Positions 41,018 to 49,404 of a DNA stretch of 64,000 nt are shown here, one piece after another (the first letter of the stretch is position 1; each line of letters opens with the position of its first letter). The notes under the pieces were generated by a model. The model was given only the letters and a program-made list of their open reading frames with translations, made no database searches and was not told the origin of the DNA. The stretch is from Trichomonas vaginalis G3 (lineage: Eukaryota; Parabasalia; Trichomonadida; Trichomonadidae). The position numbers were made by a program, and so were the translations under genes. The stretch covers positions 2,761,797 to 2,825,796 of the forward strand of contig NC_067204.1 in NCBI RefSeq assembly GCF_026262505.1, written 5' to 3'.

Positions 41018-41795
41018 GAAGAATATAATTTTTATTCAGAGGATTATTAGAATTATAATTTTATCAGCATATAACATAGATTCAAAACAAAAGTAACATC
41101 AATTTTAAAATGAATGAGGCATTGAAATTATTGAAGATGCTTTTCAATGATCCCACCATTTATAAAATTGACAATGACAAAAAATTCCTTTAAAATGAAT
41201 GTACTTGTTATTATAATCAACACTTCAATAACTTCACATTTGAAAAGCATCAGTTTCAATTTTAATATTTTCTTAATTTCAACCAATAGAACGTAGAAAA
41301 TACCGACTTTCGAAAATTCAATGGCATAAAAAATTCAAAAATTAAAAAAACCTCCCATTCAATTTATTATTGGAATGGCAATATAAAACTAAGGGCTTTG
41401 AATTACCGAACATGAAAACAATAATCCGCTTGCAAATAATGTATAAATCAATTTCCATATGTTCATTTCTCATATATTCCATTTTTTATATCATTTTTTA
41501 AGACATTTAGGATTACATTTTCATAAAACTAAAAGAGCAATTACGATTATTAGCTTAACATTACTATTTCTATTGTCTCGTAAAATATTTAATATATTTT
41601 CCTAATATTTTGAACAATATCAATGAACGCATTGCTTTCTTTCTTGATACTTTAAAAATAAAAACAGGAATCCGGTTTCAAATACATAAAAATTATTTTC
41701 AATAAAAAAAAATATTGGAAAGTTAAACTCTAAAACAAAGAACAATTATTGGGAATTACATTAAAAAACCGAGATATTGAATATAATACATTTTA
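41018..41795. other. Intergenic DNA, nothing recognised
   Basis: AT-rich sequence between the cyclin promoter and the DOCK 3' end. Confidence 0.6.
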
Positions 41796-44700
41796 TTAAA
41801 CAATATACTTAGAAATAAGTTCTTTCAATGCTTCAAAACCGCTTTCCAATTCCTGTTGCATTGAAATGAACATAGGATTCTGTCTTATATATTCCGCGTG
41901 AATTTTAAGTGCTTTTTGGTTGATTTCGAGGAAATCTGCAAAAGCTTTCTTTAATTTTAAGCTTGTTTTCTCATCAATCTCTGCCTGACCGCCCAAGAAT
42001 ACCTCAGCAATCCTCTTTGGCCCAACATTTACTTGTACAAGAAGATTTCCGTTCAACATTTGTTGAATTCCCGATGTATTCTTTGTTTCGATCAACGAAA
42101 CCATTTCATATGTCCTGTCCTTGATCATTCTCAGCGAAACTTTGGCCGGATTGTACTCTTTCGTTGAAAATGAAATAATTTGTTGTCTTTTGAGGATATA
42201 AGGCATTGGATGCTCGAGTTCGAAGATGGCTCGTCTCCTACATTGTTTGTCTATTGGTCCTTGAGCTTCATTTGACCCAATTACGTAAGGAGTGTCGAAA
42301 TAAAACAATTTGTTGTTCATTTTCTCTTCGAACTGCGATGTTCTCAACTTCCTCTCTTCTTTGGTAATGTACGGATCAACGGAAGTGATCTGGATGTATC
42401 CAATTCCGGAATTTAATTTCGATTCATCGACTTTTGATGATTCCTGGATGATTTCGAACTTCTTTCCTGGATGAACATTAGTTAAATCTTGTATTATTCG
42501 CTTAGAGAAATTGAAAACGTTAGTAAGTTCTTTTTCTCTGTAAATATAAGATTTTTTATCATCATCCTTGAAAACATCACCGAAGAAGTTGACTCTGTAG
42601 TACTTACCAAGCAATCTCTCCTGATCCTTTGCGATTCCTGCCACTGCAACTGCTGAATTTGAGATATTTCCCAAAGTCTGAGACATGAACGAGTAATCAG
42701 AGTTATACTGCATGAATGGGATGACGATGCCAATCAGGTCTATAGTGATTTCATGGTACTCTTTCTCTTGACTATAATTTATCATTTTGATAATACAGTC
42801 AATAATGACCGGAAAGTGGAAATACTTGGAGTCACAAAATCCAGGGACGTCGGGAAGGTCCTTTAAAATGTTATCCGGACATTTCAAGGCTTTCGCAAAC
42901 GGACAAATGTGGGTTAGAGCAATTGCCTGTGAATCGCAGCCGAATATCTTATCGATACGGCCAAGGAGAGTATTGTACTCGAAGACAACAGCGAGCATTG
43001 CGATGTTACACATAACAAATTCCAAATAATATCCGTAGAGTGCAGAAGTACTGGCAATTTCCTGGAGAATTTCACAGACAACATCGGGAGAATGCTGGAA
43101 AAGCAGCAGTTTGTTGTAAATCACTTCAGCTAATAATTCTATATTATTATGATAGTTATCTTGCATTTTGAGGAGCTTCTGGTACTTGAAGATTATTGTT
43201 CTTGCGAAACATTGGTTCAAAACTATCTCTGTAACAACAAAAAGTGGCAATTTGTAAATAACTCTTTCTACAAGCATCAAACTCCTGTTTGTTGATCCGT
43301 AAGTGGCTTTATCGACCTGCTCAAGTGTATCGAAGAAGATATTGCCTGATTCCGTGAATCTGGACAATTCCAAAATTTTCATTATGAATTTTGCCAAAGG
43401 AACCTTCTTATTTTCGAAGATTTCCTTGGGATAGAGCTTGATGAACTCCACGAGAAGCAAAACTAAGTCTTCGACCAAATTTATTACTAAATTTGACGAA
43501 AAAAGCTGGTAAATGATCAAACTGCACTCTTCAACGTATCCTTCCTCGAAAATGAACTTCCCCATGAACCGAATTACGTTCGTTTGGGCGGAAAAAGCTC
43601 TTTCTCTGAATAAACTGAAAGATTTCTTATACAAAAGCTCTTTTTCGGTCTTGCAGTGCATATGGGAGAATCTGTTCTGTTGGGAATCATTCGCTTTTCC
43701 TGAATAACTCAAGAAATCGAGAGATTTCATAATTGCCTTGAAGAAACTCGACTTTGACTCTGCTGTCCTGATGTATTGCCTTATATGGTCTGGATCAACA
43801 ATGCCAACAATGTAAATAAACGTTGTTACGTATGGACTTTCTTCATTCGCTGTATTTCCAAGGACAAGAGAGGGAACGAAGTCGAGAATTGGCAGGATAT
43901 GGGTACATACAGCCATGGAGATCGATGTAGGAAGGCACGCAATGTTGTAATTCAAAATTGAAAAAATTTTATCCAATTCAGTGAAGTTTTGAGCGACCAA
44001 ACAACGTTCTATCTGGTCTATCAGGAACTCAGGGAAATGTTTGATGTGGAGAAGAGCCGTTGCGATCACTTTTGGCTGAAGTGAAGATTTCAGAATGAAA
44101 AGTGAGGATTTGAGGTCTATTTTTGTGTCTCCGAACGCTTTGACTTGGGCTTCTATTGAATCTATGGCCGCTGTGTAGAATCCGATGTCGAAAAGATTCA
44201 ATACGAATAATGAAAAAGTTTTGAGCGACTGGATTGACAATTGGTGATTGGATTTGTTGAGAACAACTATAGACTTTGTGAAAGCGTCTATAAACATGTT
44301 GATTTCTTGGTGGAAATCACGATCTTTTGTGATATAAATTGATTTAATGAGCAAAACAAAGAAGAAATTCATTAGAGGTGCATCTCTTCCTATTCCATTC
44401 TTACAAGCTTCATGTTCCTTATGAATAAAGTGTTCCCACGTTGTTAAAAGTGAAACATGAAAATCATGAGTCGAATTACCATTTTTCATGAAGGAAAAAA
44501 CGACGGAGAACACATCCAAGAATTTATCAAATGCCTTTGGACATAGATCCGTTGCAATATCAGCGATATAAAGTAAGATATCGAAAATATCTTTTGGAGC
44601 TTCCGTAAAATTCGAAATAAGTATATCAAAGATCTGTAACGAACTTCTTAACAACGCTTTTGGCTCGACTTTCCGAAATTCCTCAAGAATGAAAGATTTA

Positions 44701-46265
44701 TTTTGAATTGACTTGTAAACTCTTATTAATTCGGGGGATTTCGGAAGTAGATTGGATCTTCTGGTCGTCATGATCTTGCAGAACAAAGAAGAGCCATTTC
44801 TGAGACTTTGTGGATTATTTGAATTTATTTCGTTGATTGCGAGCTCAAACTTACCTCCTTTAAGAGCTACTTGTTCACCATGCTTATCCATGAGATGAAT
44901 ATACGAATAGCCAATCTTTTCTTCAACAAATTTGTCACCTTTTCTCGAAATTGCGACAAAAGTAAAGACAACGATTGAACCATTCTCAACTCTTTGCGGG
45001 AGATCGATAATGAACGTTTCTCTGAACGCTACTTTCTTGTGAGCGGGACATGCGATTCCTTTTGCGCAATCCACGTGTTTTTGAGAGAATCTGTCCTTGA
45101 TTAATGGCATTCCGTCGCTTTCAAGGTCTTTCTTAAGCTCCACGGTCACGTAAACGGCTTCAGTTTTCCAATTTGGTAATTTTACGGTTGCTGAGGTCAT
45201 TTCAACGAGCAAGGAGTGACTGAAGTTAAGTATAGGCTCTGTTATTGAGTAATTCATCGATCCAAGGAGGTTATTTGACTGTATTACGGTGGAATCATCG
45301 ATTTCTCTTGCAGATATCTTTATTTTGATGGTAAGACCCAGTTTATCTTCCGCAGGATATTTGATACCGCCTTGTACAATGCTTTGAAGCATCTTTTCTG
45401 TAACAGTTTCGGATGAAATGAAAGGTGGTGGTAATAAGTCGTTTTCTAGTAATGTTGGAAGCGAAACTATGTAGTATCCGAGTTGACAATAGTTATTAAT
45501 GTTCGAGTTCTTCGATTTATTGATTGTTGCTTGAGCTTCTTCGATTGATGTTGAATTCTTTTCATATGCTGATAAAACGGTTGTACCATTCTTCTGAGAG
45601 TAAGGGTGGTATGCGATAATCACTAAAGATAGTCGATCCGAAACTTCATTTAACCGATAGACGATTTTCGTATTTTCTAAAACTTTAGTATCACTAACAC
45701 GAAGAATTTCTGCGCATGGCAAAGGCACAAAATTCCATGGTTCCGATACAATTTGTTGACCGCTGAACATAAATCCAGTAAATAAAAGAGGTTCAAAGAG
45801 ATCTTGGTTAGAAAGGAATTCTGAAACAGTGAACTCAAAGTACGATGATGTCTTCCGTTGTATCGCCGCTCCTAAATTGATTGGGTTTTCTATAACATTA
45901 ATCTTTTTTCCAGTCCAATACGATTGCAGTATAGGGCATGCGACTGTTTTGGTCATTAGTATGGCGCTGTTTAGTCTGCAATCTGATAAAAACGTAATTG
46001 GACGAGGAGGAATCGGAGTAAATTTTGTGACGGAACAGTCTGTGAATTTCATTTCAAATGTTTGATTAGTGTATAAGTCAACAATCCAGTTTTCTTCGTA
46101 TGACGGTAGTTGCTTAAAACTGTTTGCATAATCGGAATAAAATGGATTTTTCGTTCGACTGCAGCTAACAACAAAAGGTTCTGTCCAATCAGACTCATCG
46201 TTGTCCTGATGCTGAGATTTGAGCCAGTCATCGATGATTTTGTCAGCATCCCAGGACAGCGACAT
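41796..46265 (-). CDS. DOCK-family Rho/Rac guanine-nucleotide exchange factor
   Basis: 1489 residues, short for the family but with both hallmark domains. The DHR-1 (C2-like) domain lies at about 360-480, with AVYVTVELKKDLES and the Cys pair CAKGIACPAHKKVAF. The DHR-2 catalytic domain occupies about the last 400 residues: IGYIQITSVDPYIT, FYFDTPYV, HPMPYILKRQQII, and NGNLLVQVNVGPKRIAEVFL, which aligns with the nucleotide-sensor and alpha-10 segment. The middle is helical repeats. There is no SH3 domain at the N-terminus, closer to the DOCK-C/D (zizimin) type. It would activate Rho-class GTPases in cytoskeletal control. The stop is followed by TAATAAA. Intact. Confidence 0.85.
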   Translation of the reverse strand: MSLSWDADKIIDDWLKSQHQDNDESDWTEPFVVSCSRTKNPFYSDYANSFKQLPSYEENWIVDLYTNQTFEMKFTDCSVTKFTPIPPRPITFLSDCRLNSAILMTKTVACPILQSYWTGKKINVIENPINLGAAIQRKTSSYFEFTVSEFLSNQDLFEPLLFTGFMFSGQQIVSEPWNFVPLPCAEILRVSDTKVLENTKIVYRLNEVSDRLSLVIIAYHPYSQKNGTTVLSAYEKNSTSIEEAQATINKSKNSNINNYCQLGYYIVSLPTLLENDLLPPPFISSETVTEKMLQSIVQGGIKYPAEDKLGLTIKIKISAREIDDSTVIQSNNLLGSMNYSITEPILNFSHSLLVEMTSATVKLPNWKTEAVYVTVELKKDLESDGMPLIKDRFSQKHVDCAKGIACPAHKKVAFRETFIIDLPQRVENGSIVVFTFVAISRKGDKFVEEKIGYSYIHLMDKHGEQVALKGGKFELAINEINSNNPQSLRNGSSLFCKIMTTRRSNLLPKSPELIRVYKSIQNKSFILEEFRKVEPKALLRSSLQIFDILISNFTEAPKDIFDILLYIADIATDLCPKAFDKFLDVFSVVFSFMKNGNSTHDFHVSLLTTWEHFIHKEHEACKNGIGRDAPLMNFFFVLLIKSIYITKDRDFHQEINMFIDAFTKSIVVLNKSNHQLSIQSLKTFSLFVLNLFDIGFYTAAIDSIEAQVKAFGDTKIDLKSSLFILKSSLQPKVIATALLHIKHFPEFLIDQIERCLVAQNFTELDKIFSILNYNIACLPTSISMAVCTHILPILDFVPSLVLGNTANEESPYVTTFIYIVGIVDPDHIRQYIRTAESKSSFFKAIMKSLDFLSYSGKANDSQQNRFSHMHCKTEKELLYKKSFSLFRERAFSAQTNVIRFMGKFIFEEGYVEECSLIIYQLFSSNLVINLVEDLVLLLVEFIKLYPKEIFENKKVPLAKFIMKILELSRFTESGNIFFDTLEQVDKATYGSTNRSLMLVERVIYKLPLFVVTEIVLNQCFARTIIFKYQKLLKMQDNYHNNIELLAEVIYNKLLLFQHSPDVVCEILQEIASTSALYGYYLEFVMCNIAMLAVVFEYNTLLGRIDKIFGCDSQAIALTHICPFAKALKCPDNILKDLPDVPGFCDSKYFHFPVIIDCIIKMINYSQEKEYHEITIDLIGIVIPFMQYNSDYSFMSQTLGNISNSAVAVAGIAKDQERLLGKYYRVNFFGDVFKDDDKKSYIYREKELTNVFNFSKRIIQDLTNVHPGKKFEIIQESSKVDESKLNSGIGYIQITSVDPYITKEERKLRTSQFEEKMNNKLFYFDTPYVIGSNEAQGPIDKQCRRRAIFELEHPMPYILKRQQIISFSTKEYNPAKVSLRMIKDRTYEMVSLIETKNTSGIQQMLNGNLLVQVNVGPKRIAEVFLGGQAEIDEKTSLKLKKAFADFLEINQKALKIHAEYIRQNPMFISMQQELESGFEALKELISKYIV

Positions 46266-46269
46266 AAAT

Positions 46270-46276
46270 CAATTGA
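46270..46276 (-). promoter_or_regulatory. Initiator-like element of the DOCK gene
   Basis: TCAATTG on the minus strand, 4 bases before the ATG at 46265. Confidence 0.5.
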
Positions 46277-46672
46277 AGAATTTTTTTTCAGAACTTCTGA
46301 CAAAAAATAAAACTGCTTACAGATATACAGATTAATCAAAATTTAATTAGAGAAAATCGTCAAAAATTGAATCTGACATTTTCAATACCTACAGGCGCGT
46401 AGGCTCTGAATATTTGACTATGATCTCCTTGTTGGGAGGAACAAGTGCTTTTATATAATGCCAACTATATGGAATGGCAACCACCAAAATTTCATTGATA
46501 TTTCCATTAATCAATCTTTGAAGAATTATTTGAGCATGTTTTCTCCTAGGATAAATGTACTTACAAGATACAATCAGAATAACAGATGGCCCTATTAGAA
46601 TAGGAATTTTTATGCTTAATTTGATTCAATTTCGAAAGTGAAACAATTTGGTGACAAGCGCAATCCAATATT
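46277..46672. other. Intergenic DNA between DOCK gene and Polinton B
   Basis: No gene seen. The last bases (CCAATATT) flank the poly-A end of element B. Confidence 0.6.
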
Positions 46673-46951
46673 AAAAAAAAAAAAAAAAAAAGGTAGTGGG
46701 GCTTCCAGGCACTTCGTGCCCTCTAGCCCCGAAGATGTTTAGTATAAATGAAGTTTTTATTCGGAAAATTGTTAGTCTTCTGGTGTGAATTCGGAGGACT
46801 CTTCTTCTTCCTCCATTGCTTCTGGGAAGAAGCCTTCTTCTGGGTCGAAAACATTATATAATGTGTCGCTTTTCACAAATTATATATGTTTTCATGCTTT
46901 GTCACTTTTCTGTCACTTTTCAGGAAAAAACATTTTTATTATTATATATAA
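46673..46951. repeat. Terminal repeat of Polinton B with 19-A end and hairpin
   Basis: Nineteen A residues (46673-46691), then GGTAGTGGGGC and a two-level hairpin with GGCAC-TTC-GTGCC at its tip. Nearly identical, inverted, to 21152-21436. The TTTTTATTATTATATATAA box before the first gene serves as its promoter. Confidence 0.75.
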
Positions 46952-47770
46952 ATGAATTTTACAAAACCACCGTTACCGTTCTTTGGAAATAAGAGTAGAT
47001 GTAAAGATATTATATTGAGAGAACTTAAGAAACTACCGAATGGTCTAACATTTGTAGATTTGTTCGGTGGAAGTTTCTATATATCCCATTTGTGCCATAC
47101 AATATTCCCAGACTCAAAGATTATATGCAATGACTTCGACAACTATATGGACCGTCTCAAACATATTCCAGACACAAACAAAATATTGAAAGAGTTAAAA
47201 GAAAAGATACCTATAGGTAAGATGGAACGTATACCATTAGATAAGAAAAATATTGTGAGAGAGGTTTTGAAAAAAGCAGAATATATAGACTGGGATAGTA
47301 TATCTGCTAGACTATTATATAGTGGTGCTATAAGAGTTCATGACATTGAAACACTTATGTCAAAAGTTTTATATCTTAACTATACAAATGTTTTCAAAGA
47401 GGACATAGAAAAATATATTGAGGGTATAGAGTTTGTGAGATGTCATTGGACAGAGTTGTATGAAAAATATAAAGACAAGGAAAATGTTTTCTTTATAGTG
47501 GACCCACCGTTCTATAACACATGGGATTTTCAATACCAAGTAGACTGGACTTTGAGAGACTCTTTAGAAACTTTAGACGTTATACATAACCATCCATGCT
47601 TTTACTTTACATCCGATAAAAGTGGTTTGGAAACCGTTATGAGATGGTTAGAGGACATACATGACTATGAGTTTAGATATGACAAGATAGAATATGAGAG
47701 AGGTCCTATAAACCGGAGAAAGTGTCATAACAAAGAAATTTTATTAGTAAGTAAATGTGGTTTGAAATAG
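46952..47770 (+). CDS. Dam-type (D12 class) adenine-N6 DNA methyltransferase
   Basis: 272 residues. PFFGNKSR at about 9-16 matches the N-terminal SAM-proximal motif of Dam enzymes, FVDLFGGS at about 35-42 is motif I, and VDPPFYNT at about 179-186 is the DPPY-type catalytic motif IV (Phe in place of the final Tyr position pattern). The order motif X-I-IV is that of the D12/Dam alpha group. It would transfer methyl from SAM to adenine N6 in DNA, perhaps to mark or protect element DNA or alter host expression. Such enzymes are typical of bacteria and phages, which suggests a lateral origin. Whole gene, first inside the terminal repeat, overlapping the next gene by 16 bp. Confidence 0.85.
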   Translation: MNFTKPPLPFFGNKSRCKDIILRELKKLPNGLTFVDLFGGSFYISHLCHTIFPDSKIICNDFDNYMDRLKHIPDTNKILKELKEKIPIGKMERIPLDKKNIVREVLKKAEYIDWDSISARLLYSGAIRVHDIETLMSKVLYLNYTNVFKEDIEKYIEGIEFVRCHWTELYEKYKDKENVFFIVDPPFYNTWDFQYQVDWTLRDSLETLDVIHNHPCFYFTSDKSGLETVMRWLEDIHDYEFRYDKIEYERGPINRRKCHNKEILLVSKCGLK

Positions 47771-47886
47771 GACTACTTGTTTTAGGTTTTTTCCATTGTG
47801 TCATTTATTTATTTGACGTGGCAGAAAAGTACAGAGAATATGAAGATGAACCAATGCCTGCAAATGTTCAGTATATGTACTCGTAA
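47755..47886 (+). CDS. Small single-pass membrane protein
   Basis: 43 residues, MWFEIGLLVLGFFHCVIYLF followed by an acidic tail ending VQYMYS. One hydrophobic helix at residues 3-20. It overlaps the methyltransferase gene end, suggesting coupled expression. A similar gene sits in element A (20220-20350). It could be a viroporin- or anchor-like peptide; function unknown. Confidence 0.5.
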   Translation: MWFEIGLLVLGFFHCVIYLFDVAEKYREYEDEPMPANVQYMYS

Positions 47887-47909
47887 GAGATATTTTTATC
47901 TAATATTAA

Positions 47910-48272
47910 ATGGACGCACAGAACTTAGCGAATGCACAGCAACCTGGACAACCAAACCCAGAGAATATTCCAAATGAAGTTAGAATACAAACTGCAATGG
48001 CAAACTATGGTCAAGTGCCAACAGATGTACAAATGCAAACTGCCATGTCAAATGACGCTGCGTTAGGTTTGCCACCATGGTATGCAAATATGAGATGGAA
48101 AGAGTTTTATACAAACCCTGAAGTGGGATATAAACAACTTTATGCAGATGACGCGAACACAGGAGTTGACCCAGAATATGTTTTCTACCAGAGGAGAAAC
48201 AGAATGTATGAGCTCCAGTTAAAGAATGCTATGGAACTCAACAGGAAACGTAAGAGACTAGGCGGACATTAG
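47910..48272 (+). CDS. 120-residue Polinton protein of unknown function
   Basis: Starts MDAQNLANAQQPGQPNPEN, rich in Asn, Gln and Pro at the front; the middle has GLPPWYANMRWKEFYTNPE and the C-terminus is basic (MELNRKRKRLGGH). The basic tail could bind DNA. The promoter box TTTTTATCTAATATTAA precedes the ATG. Whole. Confidence 0.6.
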   Translation: MDAQNLANAQQPGQPNPENIPNEVRIQTAMANYGQVPTDVQMQTAMSNDAALGLPPWYANMRWKEFYTNPEVGYKQLYADDANTGVDPEYVFYQRRNRMYELQLKNAMELNRKRKRLGGH

Positions 48273-48290
48273 ATTTTTACATATAGTAAA

Positions 48291-48533
48291 ATGGGTTTCT
48301 TCAGTAAGATAGGAAACTTCTTTCGAAATGTTGGAAGAGGTATATGGAATGGAATAAAAACCGTAGGAAGAGGAATTTGGAACGGAGTCAAAAATATTGG
48401 TAAAAGGGTAGGTCAGTTTGTTGGTATTATACCTAAAGACCCTGAACCAGAAGAGCAAGCTCCTGTTATACAACAGCCTGAACCTGCACCACAGTCTAGT
48501 TGGCAACCAAATCCAACACCTCAACCGTATTAA
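48291..48533 (+). CDS. Amphipathic 80-residue Polinton protein
   Basis: The first 45 residues are a duplicated amphipathic helix (GRGIWNGIKTVGRGIWNGVK) with Gly, Trp, Ile on one face and Lys/Arg on the other; the rest is Pro/Gln-rich. This pattern matches membrane-active peptides of virion proteins such as adenovirus pVI, by analogy only. TTTTTACATATAGTAAA stands before the ATG. Whole. Confidence 0.6.
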   Translation: MGFFSKIGNFFRNVGRGIWNGIKTVGRGIWNGVKNIGKRVGQFVGIIPKDPEPEEQAPVIQQPEPAPQSSWQPNPTPQPY

Positions 48534-48537
48534 AAAA

Positions 48538-49386
48538 TTATATTTTTACCGTTCGATAGTAGTTGTATATGAAACTAAGTTCTAAGTAAAACGCATGGTA
48601 TAATGGAATTATTCTTTTTCTTCCATCTGTAGTAAACCATACTTGAAAGTCTGAAATACTTCCACTTGGTGGTTCGTATAACTTTGTAGGTTTTTCGTAA
48701 AAGTCATTCATCAGACATAAGAAAGAGTTTTGCGCACCAGAAAATGAAGCATGAACAATAATAGCATCTGGGTCGAAAATATTTTCATATGTTCCATTAG
48801 GGTTTTCGACTTCATAAAAGTCTGGGTGTACTGGATATGCTGCAGGCTGATTTAACATCCTCATAAATCTATACCATGCCAAGTTGTTATATTTTGTAGA
48901 AATATAAACGTTTTCTCCAAGGTCTTCTATTCTATTGATTTTAACAGTTGCATTTTTCCTGTCATAAATAATATCGAGATGGTATTCTCCTTCGTCAATG
49001 TTATACTGTTTTGCATATTCGATATAGATATCGTTTATTTTTTCTTGAAAAGCTTGAAGAGTTGTTTCTAAGTTTACAAGCAAACTAACTTGTAAAAGTT
49101 TTCCCTGTTCAAATTTCTCATACATACGTTTTTCTTTGTTATAGTATCGAACTTCAAAACCGACCGTAAATGGGAAACCATGTATGGCTTCTGAAATGAA
49201 CTTCATTCTACGAAAGCCAATAGCTTTTGTGACAGATGGGTCTCTTAACCATCTTAATGGGTAGTCAAAACGATAGCCTTCATGCTTTACGGTCTCTGTC
49301 TCAAACTTTTGACCGACATTAGTAAAAAGTTCATCTAATGGTTTAGTTGTAGCAACTCTTGAATTTTCTTTTTCTATTGAAAGCAT
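48538..49386 (-). CDS. 282-residue Polinton protein, paralogue of the 286-residue protein
   Basis: Whole gene. MLSIEKENSRVATTKPLDELFTN at the start and RFDYPLRWLRDPS further on match the 286-residue gene at 53534-54394, as do the C-terminal blocks (SISDFQVWFTTDG, YHAFYLELSFIYNY). The two paralogues flank the fibre/integrase block. It is divergent from the fibre gene with 18 bp between start codons, so the two are probably co-expressed. A receptor-binding or fibre-base role is inference. Confidence 0.65.
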   Translation of the reverse strand: MLSIEKENSRVATTKPLDELFTNVGQKFETETVKHEGYRFDYPLRWLRDPSVTKAIGFRRMKFISEAIHGFPFTVGFEVRYYNKEKRMYEKFEQGKLLQVSLLVNLETTLQAFQEKINDIYIEYAKQYNIDEGEYHLDIIYDRKNATVKINRIEDLGENVYISTKYNNLAWYRFMRMLNQPAAYPVHPDFYEVENPNGTYENIFDPDAIIVHASFSGAQNSFLCLMNDFYEKPTKLYEPPSGSISDFQVWFTTDGRKRIIPLYHAFYLELSFIYNYYRTVKI

Positions 49387-49404
49387 ATTTTATCTAGAAT
49401 AAAA
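49387..49404. promoter_or_regulatory. 18-bp bidirectional promoter (282-residue gene / fibre)
   Basis: ATTTTATCTAGAATAAAA is the entire gap between two divergent ATGs. It is nearly palindromic and has the TTTTATC core on one strand and TTTTATTC on the other. Confidence 0.55.
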
